Below are positions 7,980-17,068 of a stretch of DNA of 64,000 nucleotides, piece after piece (positions within the stretch are counted from its first letter, which is position 1; each line of letters opens with the position of its first letter). The position numbers and the translations under genes were made by a program. The notes below the pieces were generated by a model that had not been told where the DNA came from, made no database searches, and saw nothing but the letters and a program-made list of their open reading frames with translations. The DNA comes from an uncultured Trueperaceae bacterium (GTDB lineage Bacteria; Deinococcota; Deinococci; Deinococcales; Trueperaceae): positions 186,001 to 250,000 of the forward strand of contig CALMXZ010000011.1 in NCBI GenBank assembly GCA_937873495.1, read 5' to 3'.

Positions 7980-9776
7980 TCAGGCAGGTGCGCCCGGCTC
8001 CTCCAGCGGACGGCGTTGCAGCAGCGCCTCGATGCCGGCCCGGTCGGCCCGCAGTTCCTTCGCATCCGGCCGGTCGAGCCAGGTCCGCATCCTCGTGACT
8101 ATGGGCGGCGCGGAGCGCAGCAGCACGAGCGCAGTCCCGAACGGCAACGTCCTGATCGTGTCGGGCGGCATGATCGGGACGCGCCGGATGGAGCGTTGCG
8201 CGGAGCGGGAGCCGTGGTCTCCGACCGTGGTGGAGTCGGTCACCTCGTCGCGCTCGCCGATGAGCGTGGTCAGGTCGTGCAGGTCGCGGCTGTTGGAAGC
8301 GCCGCCGAGGATGATCTTGACGATGGAGGCGTCCCAGATCGCGCCGGCGGCGTTCTCCGACCATTTCTCCCGCGCCTGAGCGAGGCTTTGGAGTACGGGC
8401 ATGGTCGTGATCCCGGTGCCGCCGCCTTCGGCCATGAGCGTGGGCAGTGACGGTAAGGGGGCGAGGTTGCCGACCTCATCGAGGGCGAGCAGCAAGGGCG
8501 GGTCGAGCCTCGCGCCGGGGCTTCCGGCGGCGATGCGGCGGGCGGCTTCCACGACGTCTTCCACGAACGCCGCCACCAACGCCGCGCTGTTGTTGGCGCC
8601 GGCGCCGGTCGCCAGCAGGTAGAGCGTTCCGCGGGCACGGAGAAAGGCTTCGGGGTCGAAGTTCTCGCCTTCGCGCGGCGACACGGCGTCGAGCACGCGC
8701 GGGTCCGCCAGGGCGGCGAGGGCGAGGGAGACGCCTTGCCAGATGGAGTCGCGGGTTCTCGGGTCGGAGTCGATCATCGCCTGTAGCGACTCCGCCCACC
8801 CGACAGCCGCTCGTGGGTTCGCTGTCAGGATCGCGACTGCGTCCGCGGCGGCGGATGGGTCGAGGGTCCACCGGAACAGTTCACCCGGTGGGCGACGGTC
8901 GAGGGCAGCGGCGTGGAGCAGGGCTTGGAGGGCGGTGCGGGTCTTGCCTTCCCAGAACCCGCCGCCTTCGACTCCGCCTGCGGACAGGCCGGTGCCGGCG
9001 GCGAGTCCGGTGGCGCGGATCATCGCGGTCAGCGGGTCCTCGCACCCGCGGATGGGTGACCATCTGAGGCCTGCGGGGATGCCTTCGGCGAGGTGCTGTG
9101 GGTCGAACACGGCGACCGGGCCGATGCGCTCGCGGGCGCGGAGAGTCGCGGTGAGGTTGTCCGGCCGGGTCGAGGTGGTGACGACTGCGCCGGGTGCGTC
9201 GAGGATGGTGTTGATGACGATGTGGGCGCCCTTCCCGGACCGGGGCGGGCCGATCAGCAGGATGCTGTCCTCCACCGATGCCCACACGCTCTTGCCGCGC
9301 GACTGGCCGATCCGGTAGCCGACGTCCTCCGGTGTCGGCTTGTGGAGCGAGGGTCGCAGGTGCCCGGCCCGGCGCAGCAGCGCGGTCTCGGAGGCGGCCT
9401 TGGTGACCTCGGTGCGGGTGGCGATACCGGGGATGCGGTAGGGGTCGTTCTTGACCTGTCGGCCGTGCTCGCGGAAGAACCGCCACCCCCAGCACCCTGC
9501 GCCAGCGGCGGCGAGGATGAGGACGGCGGCGGTGATCCAGTACGCCACGACGTTCAGACCGGGTGCGCCGAGCGCGGCCGCCGGGTCGCCGGGGTTGAGC
9601 AGCACGCCCAACCCGGCCTCGACTCCGCCGGCGGGTTGCCCGGTCCCGGTGATCCACGCGGCGACCGAGCCGGCGCCGCGGAGGATGGCGGCGAGGATCG
9701 CGGCGCCGATGAGGAGGCCGATGCCGAGGTTGCTCAGCTCGTCCCCGAGCGATCCCGTCGGCCTCGGGGTGGTCAT
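7980..9776 (-). CDS. VirD4/TraG-type coupling protein of the conjugation system
   Basis: A 598-aa P-loop ATPase that would link the relaxosome to the secretion channel. Two membrane segments lie near the N-terminus (about 17-42 and 75-97). Walker A is GPPRSGKG (about residues 176-183) and Walker B is PPLLLALDEVGN (about 415-426), followed by the conserved GGGTGITTMPVLQSL sensor region typical of TraG/TraD. It overlaps the upstream gene by four bases. The family identification is firm; which relaxase it serves is inferred from the element's single MobF relaxase. Confidence 0.93.
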   Translation of the reverse strand: MTTPRPTGSLGDELSNLGIGLLIGAAILAAILRGAGSVAAWITGTGQPAGGVEAGLGVLLNPGDPAAALGAPGLNVVAYWITAAVLILAAAGAGCWGWRFFREHGRQVKNDPYRIPGIATRTEVTKAASETALLRRAGHLRPSLHKPTPEDVGYRIGQSRGKSVWASVEDSILLIGPPRSGKGAHIVINTILDAPGAVVTTSTRPDNLTATLRARERIGPVAVFDPQHLAEGIPAGLRWSPIRGCEDPLTAMIRATGLAAGTGLSAGGVEGGGFWEGKTRTALQALLHAAALDRRPPGELFRWTLDPSAAADAVAILTANPRAAVGWAESLQAMIDSDPRTRDSIWQGVSLALAALADPRVLDAVSPREGENFDPEAFLRARGTLYLLATGAGANNSAALVAAFVEDVVEAARRIAAGSPGARLDPPLLLALDEVGNLAPLPSLPTLMAEGGGTGITTMPVLQSLAQAREKWSENAAGAIWDASIVKIILGGASNSRDLHDLTTLIGERDEVTDSTTVGDHGSRSAQRSIRRVPIMPPDTIRTLPFGTALVLLRSAPPIVTRMRTWLDRPDAKELRADRAGIEALLQRRPLEEPGAPA

Positions 9777-10333
9777 TCGGGGTGCCCGATCGTGAGCGTC
9801 CCGGAGACGCGGCCGAGCAGGATCACCTCTCGGGTCGGGCTCACGGCGAGCTGGTCGGCGGTGAGCAGGCCGCGCATCGCGCCGTCCGGGGCGGCATCGC
9901 CGTGGGCGATGACGACGGCGATCGCCACGTCCTCGCCCGGCACGAACCCCTCGCCGTGGAGCGCCACGAGTTCGGGCGGAGCACTCGCGACCGGTGGCTC
10001 AGGTGCGGGGGCGGGTTTTGGTTCGGTGCGGCGGCGTCTGGTCGGAGTGATGATGTCGGTGAACGTGCTTCCGTCCGCTTCGCGCACCTCGACCCGCACC
10101 GGCGAGCGGCGCTGTTCGGTGAGCTGGTCGAGGACGGCGGCGAAGTCCTCTCGTCGCCACGGAGGCGCGAACGGCTCCGGCTCGAACGGCACGCCGTCGA
10201 CGGTGACCGTCATGCGTCCGTCGTCGGTGATCGTGATGACCACGAGCGGGAGAACGACCGGCACAGCCTCGACCTCGTCACGGTGAACAGACGCGGGCAT
10301 GATCGTGCGCTTATAGCGGGGCCGGGCCATCAC
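9773..10333 (-). CDS. Conserved element protein between coupling protein and VirB4, unknown function
   Basis: A 186-aa protein without membrane segments. A beta-rich N-terminal half (VVLPLVVITITDDGRMTVTVDGVPF) is followed by a basic patch (PTRRRRTEPKP), a proline-rich linker and a second beta-rich half. It overlaps the VirB4-like gene upstream and the coupling-protein gene downstream by four bases each, so it belongs to the transfer operon. No family is recognised. A cytoplasmic accessory factor of the secretion apparatus is the natural guess, from position only. Confidence 0.6.
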   Translation of the reverse strand: MMARPRYKRTIMPASVHRDEVEAVPVVLPLVVITITDDGRMTVTVDGVPFEPEPFAPPWRREDFAAVLDQLTEQRRSPVRVEVREADGSTFTDIITPTRRRRTEPKPAPAPEPPVASAPPELVALHGEGFVPGEDVAIAVVIAHGDAAPDGAMRGLLTADQLAVSPTREVILLGRVSGTLTIGHPE

Positions 10334-11889
10334 GCCGCACCGCCCGCGGCGGGAACCGTCAGCGAGGCCGACGGTTCGTCATTCTCAACGGTGAACTTCC
10401 CGGTTTCTGCGATCATGCGGCTCGTGGTGTCGAAGGCGGCGAACTCGGCGGGGTGGAGTTGGTGCTGCACGACGAAGGAGCGGTCCTTGATGCGCCACAG
10501 CCCCTGCCCGGTCCCCAGGCCGGGAAGCAGCTTCTGCTCAGTGCCCGTGAGGCCGAGCGCTGTTGCGGTGGAGCCGAGCTGGTCGGCTTCCTGCCGGTAG
10601 ACGATCCTGGTCTCCGCGTTCGCCAGCAGCGACGATGCGAGGGCGCGCATGGCGGAGCCCTGGTCGCCGACGTTGTCGAGGTCGGAGAGCTTGTGGAAGA
10701 TCAGCATGTTCGCGATTCCGAAGTGCCGGGCGAGCCGCCACTGGGCGTCCATACGCCGCAGGAGGGACGGGTAGGCCATCAGGCGCCAGGCTTCGTCGTA
10801 GATCACCCAGCGTTGCCCGCCTGCCGGGTCGGACAGGGCCGACTCCATCCACGCCGACGAGCACGTCATCAGCACCGAGATCAAGGTGCTGTTCTCCGCG
10901 ACCCGGGACAGGTCGAGGGACACCATTGGCAGGGACGGGTCGAACCTGACCGTGGACGGGCCGTCGAACAGTCCTTGGAGGTCGCCCGCGACGAGTCGGC
11001 GCAGGGCGTGGCCGACGAGCCGACCGTCTTCCGCGAGCCGTCCATCCGCGTCGTCGGCCGAGGTTGGGGTAAGGATGCGGTCGACGACCATCGGCAGGAT
11101 CGGAACCTCCGCGCTCCGTACCGCGTCTTGGAGGGCGAGGTCGATCGCGGTGTGCTCCAACGGCGTCAGCGCCCGGTCCAGCACGGTCTCTGCGAGGGCG
11201 CCGATGAGGTCGCGGCGGCGGGAGGCGACCTGCATCGCCCACTCCGCATCTGACACCGCGGACGGCCTATGGCCCTCATCGAGAGGGTTGAGGCGGTTGG
11301 AGAGGCCGTGGCCGAGGATGATTGCGCGTCCACCGACGGCTTCGGCGACGGCGGTGTGCTCGCCCTTCGGGTCGCCGGGGACGTAGACGCGTCGTCCGAA
11401 CGGGAGCGAGCGCGTGTAGAGCGACTTTGCCAGGCTCGACTTGCCGGAGCCGACGATGCCGGCCAGGACGACGTTGGGGGCGGTGATGATCCCGCGCCGG
11501 TAGAGCACCCACGGGTCGTAGACGAACGACCCGCCGGAGTAGAGGTCCTGCCCGACGAAGATCCCCTCCGATCCGAGGCCGCCTTCGGCCAGGAACGGGT
11601 ACTGCCCAGCCAACGTCGCACTCGTGTCCTGGTGCTTGGGGAGACGGAACCGGCCCGGCGTGCGCAACGCCGCAGGCCCCGGCTCGCCAGCGGCGGGCAG
11701 GTAGGTCGTCGCGCGCCGCTCGGCCTGCTCCGCCTCCCACAGGGCCTTCGCCTCGGCCTTCCGTGCCTTGCGGGCGGTGGTCTCGATTCGGGTCGCAGCC
11801 TGCCGGCGGTCCTTACGGGCCCGGCGTCGTTCGCCTTCGGGGCCGACGAGCACGGCCGTGTGCAGGCGGCCCTCGTCCTGCGCGGTCAC
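10330..11889 (-). CDS. VirB4-like conjugation ATPase
   Basis: A 519-aa ATPase that would energise the type IV secretion channel. After a basic, Ala/Arg-rich N-terminal segment the core begins around residue 80. Walker A is GIVGSGKSS (about 144-152) and Walker B is QRWVIYDEAWRLM. The region RRMDAQWRLARHFGIANM and the ending RMIAETGKF also fit TraC/VirB4 homologues. The start is the GTG at 11889, whose GTGA overlaps the stop of the gene upstream; the open frame continues to 12444 but that extension is antisense to nothing recognisable and out of character. It works with the SCO6880-family protein, which resembles the missing N-terminal VirB4 part. Confidence 0.9.
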   Translation of the reverse strand: MTAQDEGRLHTAVLVGPEGERRRARKDRRQAATRIETTARKARKAEAKALWEAEQAERRATTYLPAAGEPGPAALRTPGRFRLPKHQDTSATLAGQYPFLAEGGLGSEGIFVGQDLYSGGSFVYDPWVLYRRGIITAPNVVLAGIVGSGKSSLAKSLYTRSLPFGRRVYVPGDPKGEHTAVAEAVGGRAIILGHGLSNRLNPLDEGHRPSAVSDAEWAMQVASRRRDLIGALAETVLDRALTPLEHTAIDLALQDAVRSAEVPILPMVVDRILTPTSADDADGRLAEDGRLVGHALRRLVAGDLQGLFDGPSTVRFDPSLPMVSLDLSRVAENSTLISVLMTCSSAWMESALSDPAGGQRWVIYDEAWRLMAYPSLLRRMDAQWRLARHFGIANMLIFHKLSDLDNVGDQGSAMRALASSLLANAETRIVYRQEADQLGSTATALGLTGTEQKLLPGLGTGQGLWRIKDRSFVVQHQLHPAEFAAFDTTSRMIAETGKFTVENDEPSASLTVPAAGGAA

Positions 11890-13079
11890 AGCGCGAGCCC
11901 CCGGCCCTGCGCCGTGGCGGCACCGGGGCGTCGAGTGAACCAGTCGCCCGCGCCGCGCTCGCGGTTCGCCGCCTGGGTGTTCGCGCGTGCAGGCTGGTGT
12001 GCGACGCGCGCCGACGCCGCGGTCGACGCGGGCGCGGGAATCGGGGTGTCGATGCCGAGGAGTGCCGGGTCGGGCAGGGCGCCGTGCTCGCGCAGTAGCG
12101 AGACGTGGCCGAGGAACGGGTTGTAGGTGAGGGTGTAGACGTCTCGGGTCGCTACCTTGTCGAGGGCACCGGTCGGGGGCTCGTCGTAGACGTAGCCGTT
12201 CTCGAGCGCTGTCTGTACGGTCTCCTCGCCGTAGTCGAACCCGGCCAGGTGCTCGATCGCCGCGTCCGTGCCCTCCCGGTCGATGAGGTCCAGCACCTCG
12301 TAGGCCTCGGAGCCTTGGAGGAACACGACGCTGATCCACCGCACGCCCGCCGCCTCCCCAACGGTGGGCGCAGGGCCCTGCGGGCCGCGGTCGGCCAGCT
12401 CGGTCAGGGCGTCGGAGTTCTGCCGGGCGACGTCGGCGGTCCACTCATCGAACGGCCCCTCATACGCCGTGCCGTTGTCGGTGGCGTGTTGGTGCGCATC
12501 GCCTGCTGCGGTCAGGTAGGCGGCGAGGTCACGCAGCGCCCGCTCCGGTGAGACAGGCGCGCCGGCCCCGGTAAACAGATCCCGCCCTTGGATGCTCTGC
12601 CCGCTGTCCCGGTGCTCGATGAGGTAGGCGTAGCGCTGGTGCTGGCCCAGCGGCTCGTCCGGCCACACCGTCAGCGTGAGCGTCCCGGCCTGCACGCTCG
12701 TACGCCCCGCCCCCGCGTCTGCGGGGTCGGGTGCGGGGTGCCAGGCGATACGCCCGGAGTGCTGGGAGGCGGCGTCGAGCCGCCAGGCCACGGAGTCCAG
12801 GAGTGTGCCGGCCTGGTGCAGCTCGTCCGCGGCCGCGAGGGCCGAGGTCGCGCCGGTGGCCTGGTTCCCGGCGTCGTCGTGCGCGCGGGCACGGGGAGCG
12901 ATATGGGCGGCGGCGAGCTGATCCAGTACCTGCCGCAGCGACCGGACTCCGGACAGCAGGTCACCGATCACTGGGTAGGTGTCGGCCGGGTCGGTGAACT
13001 GGCGGGTTGCGTGGGCCAGGCCCCGCAACGCGGCGGACGCCTCCGTGGCGTCCGCGACGGGGTTATCGAAGGTAGGCAT
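11886..13079 (-). CDS. Conserved conjugative-element protein, unknown function
   Basis: A 397-aa protein. The N-terminal third is helical and Ala-rich (SAALRGLAHATRQ, LRQVLDQLAAAH). The middle contains beta-type sequence (GTLTLTVWPDEPLGQHQRYAYL) and an Asp/Glu-rich section. The C-terminus is low-complexity and basic. No signal peptide or membrane span is visible. It sits between the SCO6880-family and VirB4-like genes and overlaps the latter by four bases, so it is part of the transfer operon. I cannot assign a domain. Confidence 0.65.
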   Translation of the reverse strand: MPTFDNPVADATEASAALRGLAHATRQFTDPADTYPVIGDLLSGVRSLRQVLDQLAAAHIAPRARAHDDAGNQATGATSALAAADELHQAGTLLDSVAWRLDAASQHSGRIAWHPAPDPADAGAGRTSVQAGTLTLTVWPDEPLGQHQRYAYLIEHRDSGQSIQGRDLFTGAGAPVSPERALRDLAAYLTAAGDAHQHATDNGTAYEGPFDEWTADVARQNSDALTELADRGPQGPAPTVGEAAGVRWISVVFLQGSEAYEVLDLIDREGTDAAIEHLAGFDYGEETVQTALENGYVYDEPPTGALDKVATRDVYTLTYNPFLGHVSLLREHGALPDPALLGIDTPIPAPASTAASARVAHQPARANTQAANRERGAGDWFTRRPGAATAQGRGLAL

Positions 13080-13131
13080 GAGCGTTGTTCCTCACAGAAG
13101 CGTCGGATGGTTGGTGGGCAGGTGCGCCGGG

Positions 13132-14598
13132 TCAGACCGGCCGGCACAGCGGCAGCGCAGCGGCGGTGAAGGCCTGGGCTTGCTGGCCGACGAGGCGGCG
13201 GGTCTCGCAGGAGGCTTGGATCGCGGCCTGCTCGACCGCGGCGACCGCGGCGTCGAGCTCATCGACGGTCGGCGCGGAGACGGACACGAGGCCGGAGACG
13301 CGCAGGACGCCGTGCCCGGCGGTCAGGTCCGCCTCTTGCTGGAGGACGTCGTCCAGTTCGGCGCTGGTGGCGGCGTCTTCGATCTGCCCGATCTTGCGCC
13401 GCTGCGCCTGGTCGCTGATGAGTTCGGTCTTCTTCTTCCGCAGGTCCCGCGCGGCCTGATCGGCGCGCACCGGCGTGTAGTGCAGGGCGAGGGTGCGGAG
13501 GATGCCGTTGGACAGCACGAGCGGGGCAAGGAACCCTGGGTAGACCTGCGAGCGGGGCCACTCACTGATCCACAACACCGCATGGAACGCACTGTCCGAC
13601 CGCAACCGATCCCACGTCTCGGTCACCGCTACCGGGCCCGCCGTCGCCAGATCCCGCCCGAGGTCGCCATGCCGTTCTAGCGCGGGAGCGGCGGCCGGGT
13701 CGTACGCCGAACGCAGGATGACGGCGACCTCGCCGGGCGTGAGCCACCCCGTCGAGGTGAGCTCCGCTGCGCGCAGCGCCGTCGTCAGCGTGGTCATCTC
13801 CTGCCGGAGCACCGCGGCGGCACCGCGCATCCCGCCACCGGAAGTCCTGATCTGCCGGCTCGCGGCCTTCATGTCCAGCGCCAGGCTGATCGTCGTGGCG
13901 TGGCGTTCCCCGGCGGGGCCGGCGCGCTCGATCAGCTCGGCGTAGGTGGTCGCGGCCCAGGACCCGTCGTCGGTGCCGTGCGTGCGCCACCACTCCGCCA
14001 ACCCCGTTCCCGAGTCCGGCAGCGTCCGCTCCGACACCTGGATGCGGGCGATGCGCCCCGAACGGCAGGCCGCGGCGAGGACGCGCCCCCACCCGGAGAC
14101 CCTGCGCTGCTGCTCACCGGGATCGAGGAGCACGAACGCCGGATGCGAGACGCCGAGGATCGCAGTCAGCGTCTGCGCGTGCGGGTCTTGGATCATCGCC
14201 GCCCCGGTCTCGGGGTCCTCCCATTCCCGCAACGGTGCCGCATCACCCGGAAGCGCGAGCGTCCCGGCAGGTCTCGGCTTGATGACGCGGCGCCGATAAA
14301 TGAGCTGCCCCAGATACGTGCGGGCGATCCAGCGGGCCACGATGGGCACCCACTCGATCACCTTCCGCCCACCCGCGGGGATCACCGCGAGCAGTGCTGC
14401 GGTGGCCCATACCGGGGCGGTCCAGGCGAAGGCCAGGCCGCCGCCGAGGTAGAGCGAGAAGACGACTGTGAGCACGGCGATGCCGAGGACGATGAGTTGC
14501 GGCAGCGACAGGCCCAGCATGATCCCGCGCTTGGTGAGCCGGGAGAACTGCACCGCCGCCAACGGGTAGTCACTGTTCGCGTGCGTGTTCGTAGACAT
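13132..14598 (-). CDS. SCO6880-family secretion protein (PrgI/VirB3-VirB4N-like)
   Basis: A 488-aa protein. Two adjacent membrane segments near the N-terminus (about 25-75: LSLPQLIVLGIAVLTVVFSL and a following stretch) resemble the PrgI/VirB3 fold. A large cytoplasmic part follows, with FVLLDPGEQQRRVSGWGRVLA and a C-terminal helical region with KKKTELISDQAQRRKIGQ. Proteins of this family accompany VirB4-like ATPases in actinobacterial conjugation systems and supply the N-terminal VirB4-like part. The position immediately before the TrbL-like gene fits that role. Confidence 0.82.
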   Translation of the reverse strand: MSTNTHANSDYPLAAVQFSRLTKRGIMLGLSLPQLIVLGIAVLTVVFSLYLGGGLAFAWTAPVWATAALLAVIPAGGRKVIEWVPIVARWIARTYLGQLIYRRRVIKPRPAGTLALPGDAAPLREWEDPETGAAMIQDPHAQTLTAILGVSHPAFVLLDPGEQQRRVSGWGRVLAAACRSGRIARIQVSERTLPDSGTGLAEWWRTHGTDDGSWAATTYAELIERAGPAGERHATTISLALDMKAASRQIRTSGGGMRGAAAVLRQEMTTLTTALRAAELTSTGWLTPGEVAVILRSAYDPAAAPALERHGDLGRDLATAGPVAVTETWDRLRSDSAFHAVLWISEWPRSQVYPGFLAPLVLSNGILRTLALHYTPVRADQAARDLRKKKTELISDQAQRRKIGQIEDAATSAELDDVLQQEADLTAGHGVLRVSGLVSVSAPTVDELDAAVAAVEQAAIQASCETRRLVGQQAQAFTAAALPLCRPV

Positions 14599-14604
14599 CG
14601 CAGG

Positions 14605-16119
14605 TCACCCCTTCCCGGTCGGCTTGGACGACGGCGGAGGTGGCGGGTCCGACCGGCGCCGAGGCGCGGGCGAGGACTCCGCCGAGCCGGTGGACGGCCC
14701 GGACGGCGGCGCCGAGGACGGAGCGGCCGGGGGCGGCGTCGACGGTGCGGGACGCTGCGGCGGGGTGCCTTGCGATGGTGGAACCAGCGGCGGGGATGCC
14801 TGCTCCGTGGCCGCGCCTGCCTGACTGTCGGCCGCTCCACCGACCGCATTGCCGGCCTTCGGGCCGGCGGTCGCCGCGCCCTTGACCACCGCACCGCCGA
14901 CGACGACCGCAGCACCCACAGGGCCGGCGGCTGCACCAGCACCCGCAGCGCCCGCTGTCCCGGCCCCGGCACCAGCGGCGGTGCCAGCTCCCGCTCCTGC
15001 CCCTGTCGAGGAAGCGGCGGCTCCTGTGCCCGCTGTGCCGGCTCCCGCACTGGTGGGCGCCGCCGACGAGGAGGTAGGCGGCGGTGTTGGACTACCGCCT
15101 CCTCCGCCACCGTTCGAGGGTGCGCTGCCGGAGTCGGTGCTGCCGTCGAGTACCTTCTTGGCCGTGTCAGCCTTCGGCGCAGACGGCACTGGGACAGGCC
15201 GGTTCAGCGCCGACTTCGCCTCCTGCTCCGACGACATCGCGTGGTACATGTCGAACCCGACGAAGGACAGGAACTTGTACGTGATGTACGGGGCGAACGC
15301 CGCGATGAACATCAGCGCGACGCCGGCGATCGGGTCGGAGATGGATGCCAGGTCCGCCTCGATGGGGGCGGAGACCTGGCCGATGGCGACGAGGAAGATC
15401 ACGACGAGGACGAGCTTGGAGAAGATGAGGGCGATGACGAAGGTCGCCCATTTGGCGAACCATCCCTTGGTCGCATCCCATGTCGCCCCGGCCAGGGCGA
15501 CCGGCCCGAACACGATGGCGACCAGCAGCAGGGCTTTGCGGATGAGCAGCGAGAACCACACGATCGCCGCCGCGCTGATAGCGAGTCCGGCGAGGAAGAT
15601 CGTCAGGATCGCGCCGACACCGGGAGCGGTGATGTTGATGGTGGCCAGGCCTGCGGCGAGGAGCCCGATCTGGGTCCCCATCCCTTCCATCGTGTTGCCG
15701 GTGGCCTGGACGATCCCGACCGCGAGCTGGTCGGTCACTTCCAGCAGCAACGCGGTCAGCGTGATGACCAGGAACGATCCGAGCACGCTCTTGGCGAGAC
15801 CGAGGGCGGCACGGTTGAGGGCGGTCGGGTCGCGGTGGATGAGCCCGGTGATGAGCTGCAAGCAGAAGAACACGAGCATGATGAAGACAGCGACGCCGAA
15901 CAGGACGTTGTAGACGCCGATGTACTCGGCGCTGGTGACGTCCACGAGGGTCGTGGTGTCGAAGACCCACCAGACCGCCTCGAACAGCCACGCGGCGGCA
16001 CCGGCCATCGCTTGGGCGAGCCAGTCGAACGGGGCGGCGATCAGGGAGGCGGTGCCTTCGCCCACGGCGTCGCAGACGGAGGAGATGACTGGGACATCGC
16101 AGACGCTCACCGCAGCCAC
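14605..16119 (-). CDS. TrbL/VirB6-like polytopic membrane protein of the transfer channel
   Basis: A 504-aa protein. Residues 1-290 contain about seven hydrophobic segments (for example VLFGVAVFIMLVFFCLQLI and LLLVAIVFGPVALAG), followed by a conserved FLSFVGFDMYHAMSSEQEAKSA element. The last 200 residues are low-complexity Ala/Gly/Pro/Ser (for example SAPPSGPSTGSAESSPAP) and probably cytoplasmic. This is the inner-membrane pore component of a type IV secretion system. It lies between the two DUF6112 genes and the SCO6880-family gene. Confidence 0.85.
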   Translation of the reverse strand: MAAVSVCDVPVISSVCDAVGEGTASLIAAPFDWLAQAMAGAAAWLFEAVWWVFDTTTLVDVTSAEYIGVYNVLFGVAVFIMLVFFCLQLITGLIHRDPTALNRAALGLAKSVLGSFLVITLTALLLEVTDQLAVGIVQATGNTMEGMGTQIGLLAAGLATINITAPGVGAILTIFLAGLAISAAAIVWFSLLIRKALLLVAIVFGPVALAGATWDATKGWFAKWATFVIALIFSKLVLVVIFLVAIGQVSAPIEADLASISDPIAGVALMFIAAFAPYITYKFLSFVGFDMYHAMSSEQEAKSALNRPVPVPSAPKADTAKKVLDGSTDSGSAPSNGGGGGGSPTPPPTSSSAAPTSAGAGTAGTGAAASSTGAGAGAGTAAGAGAGTAGAAGAGAAAGPVGAAVVVGGAVVKGAATAGPKAGNAVGGAADSQAGAATEQASPPLVPPSQGTPPQRPAPSTPPPAAPSSAPPSGPSTGSAESSPAPRRRSDPPPPPSSKPTGKG

Positions 16120-16150
16120 CCCCGCGGCCGGGAGTCATGTCGGGTGGTCA

Positions 16151-16420
16151 TCACACGGCCTGCCCGACGCCCCAGAAGAAGTTGATCAGCGTCACCGCGG
16201 CACCGCAGATGATCGCCGCCCCGCAGCTCACGAGAACGCCGACCTTGCCCCTGCTCGCGAGGTGCGGGTTGGAGGAGTTGGCGCCGAAGCCCCACACGAT
16301 CGCGCTGACGATGAGCGCGAGGACGGAGAGGATGAGGCCGACGGTCATGACGGCGCCGACGATGATGCGCAGTTGCTCGATGCCGGGAAGACCGGATGAG
16401 TTGGGGTCGATGTCGATCAC
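16151..16420 (-). CDS. DUF6112 protein, VirB2-like, copy 2
   Basis: An 89-aa protein with two membrane helices (about 20-45 and 62-85) joined by a short polar loop (GANSSNPHLASRGKVG). Size and topology match VirB2/pilin-like proteins of actinobacterial conjugation systems (DUF6112). There is no long cleavable signal peptide. It is a diverged paralogue of the neighbouring 90-aa protein: both share IVGA, a V-x-x-VLALIV type first helix, a hydrophilic hairpin ending in R-x-G, and a final WLNF/LINFF motif. Confidence 0.78.
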   Translation of the reverse strand: MIDIDPNSSGLPGIEQLRIIVGAVMTVGLILSVLALIVSAIVWGFGANSSNPHLASRGKVGVLVSCGAAIICGAAVTLINFFWGVGQAV

Positions 16421-16498
16421 GGGGTGCTCCTGACTATTGACGAGAAGGGGTTCTCGTCCGTCAGGTGCACCCCGCGATCCCAGCGGCGGCGGAGGTAG

Positions 16499-16771
16499 TC
16501 AGAGTTGGGTGCCGACGTCCAGCAGGAAGTTGAGCCACGCGACGCCGGCCCCGGCGAGAGCGGCGGCGCCGACCGCGACGAACAGACCCGTGCGAGCCTT
16601 GGTCGCCGCCTGATAGTTGCCGCTGGATGACGCGATCGCCCAGATGATGGCGCAGACGATGAGCATGAGCACGGCGGTGACGAGCACGAACATGAGCAGC
16701 GCGCCAACGATGGCGCGGAGGTCGGCGGCGCCGCCGACGCCGCCGAAGTCGGGGAACACATCCATGGTCAT
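16499..16771 (-). CDS. DUF6112 protein, VirB2-like, copy 1
   Basis: A 90-aa protein with two membrane helices (about 24-50 and 66-88) around a polar loop (SSSGNYQAATKARTG). Tandem with the similar 89-aa gene 78 bp downstream. Its ATG overlaps the TGA of a short upstream frame (ATGA at 16768-16771), so it was originally translated together with that gene, which is now split by IS1380. Because the insertion lies upstream, its expression may depend on a promoter from the IS or on internal starts. Confidence 0.78.
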   Translation of the reverse strand: MTMDVFPDFGGVGGAADLRAIVGALLMFVLVTAVLMLIVCAIIWAIASSSGNYQAATKARTGLFVAVGAAALAGAGVAWLNFLLDVGTQL

Positions 16772-16947
16772 CGTCCCACCGGCAGGGTCGGATGATGGAA
16801 GTGCCCGAATACGGAGTTAATAAGTGGCAGCTGCATGTCACTCAGGTACGTCGGGCCGCCCGCGATCACCGGGACGGTCGGCAGCAGCAGGAGGGACAAG
16901 GCAGTTATTCGTCGGTAGAACGCTGGTGTCCTGGGCGGGGGACTTAG
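16768..16947 (-). pseudogene. Small transfer-operon ORF split by IS1380 (C-terminal part)
   Basis: An open frame runs from the IS boundary to the TGA overlapping the DUF6112 start. It contains a hydrophobic stretch (TALSLLLLPTVPVIAGG) and then PTYLSDMQLPLINSVFGH. Removing IS1380 and one copy of the 5-bp target repeat joins it in frame to a possible GTG at 18633 (VITTL), giving about 63 aa. The hydrophobic segment and coupling to the VirB2-like gene suggest a small membrane or secreted transfer protein. Whether the intact ORF was a real gene is uncertain. Confidence 0.4.
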
Positions 16948-16965
16948 CCTCGATCCACCGATGAG
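16948..16965 (+). repeat. IS1380 left terminal inverted repeat
   Basis: CCTCGATCCACCGATGAG, an exact inverted match to 18599-18616. It is preceded by target repeat CTTAG at 16943-16947. Confidence 0.92.
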
Positions 16966-17068
16966 TTTGGGGTGTGAGCGGGTGCCGTGACACGGAAATG
17001 CCCCTCGGATCAGGGAAAATAGAGCTTGTCTAAGGTTCTAGTTCCCAGAAACGAGAGGCATCCCGTAG

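Noticed and set aside
11890-12444. Upstream extension of the VirB4-like frame
   Set aside because: It overlaps another conserved gene on the same strand; the GTGA overlap at 11886-11889 gives a natural start.
13900-16185. 761-codon plus-strand frame opposite the SCO6880 and TrbL-like genes
   Set aside because: Low-complexity Arg/Gly/Asp-rich sequence that mirrors the codon bias of two well-supported membrane proteins on the other strand.
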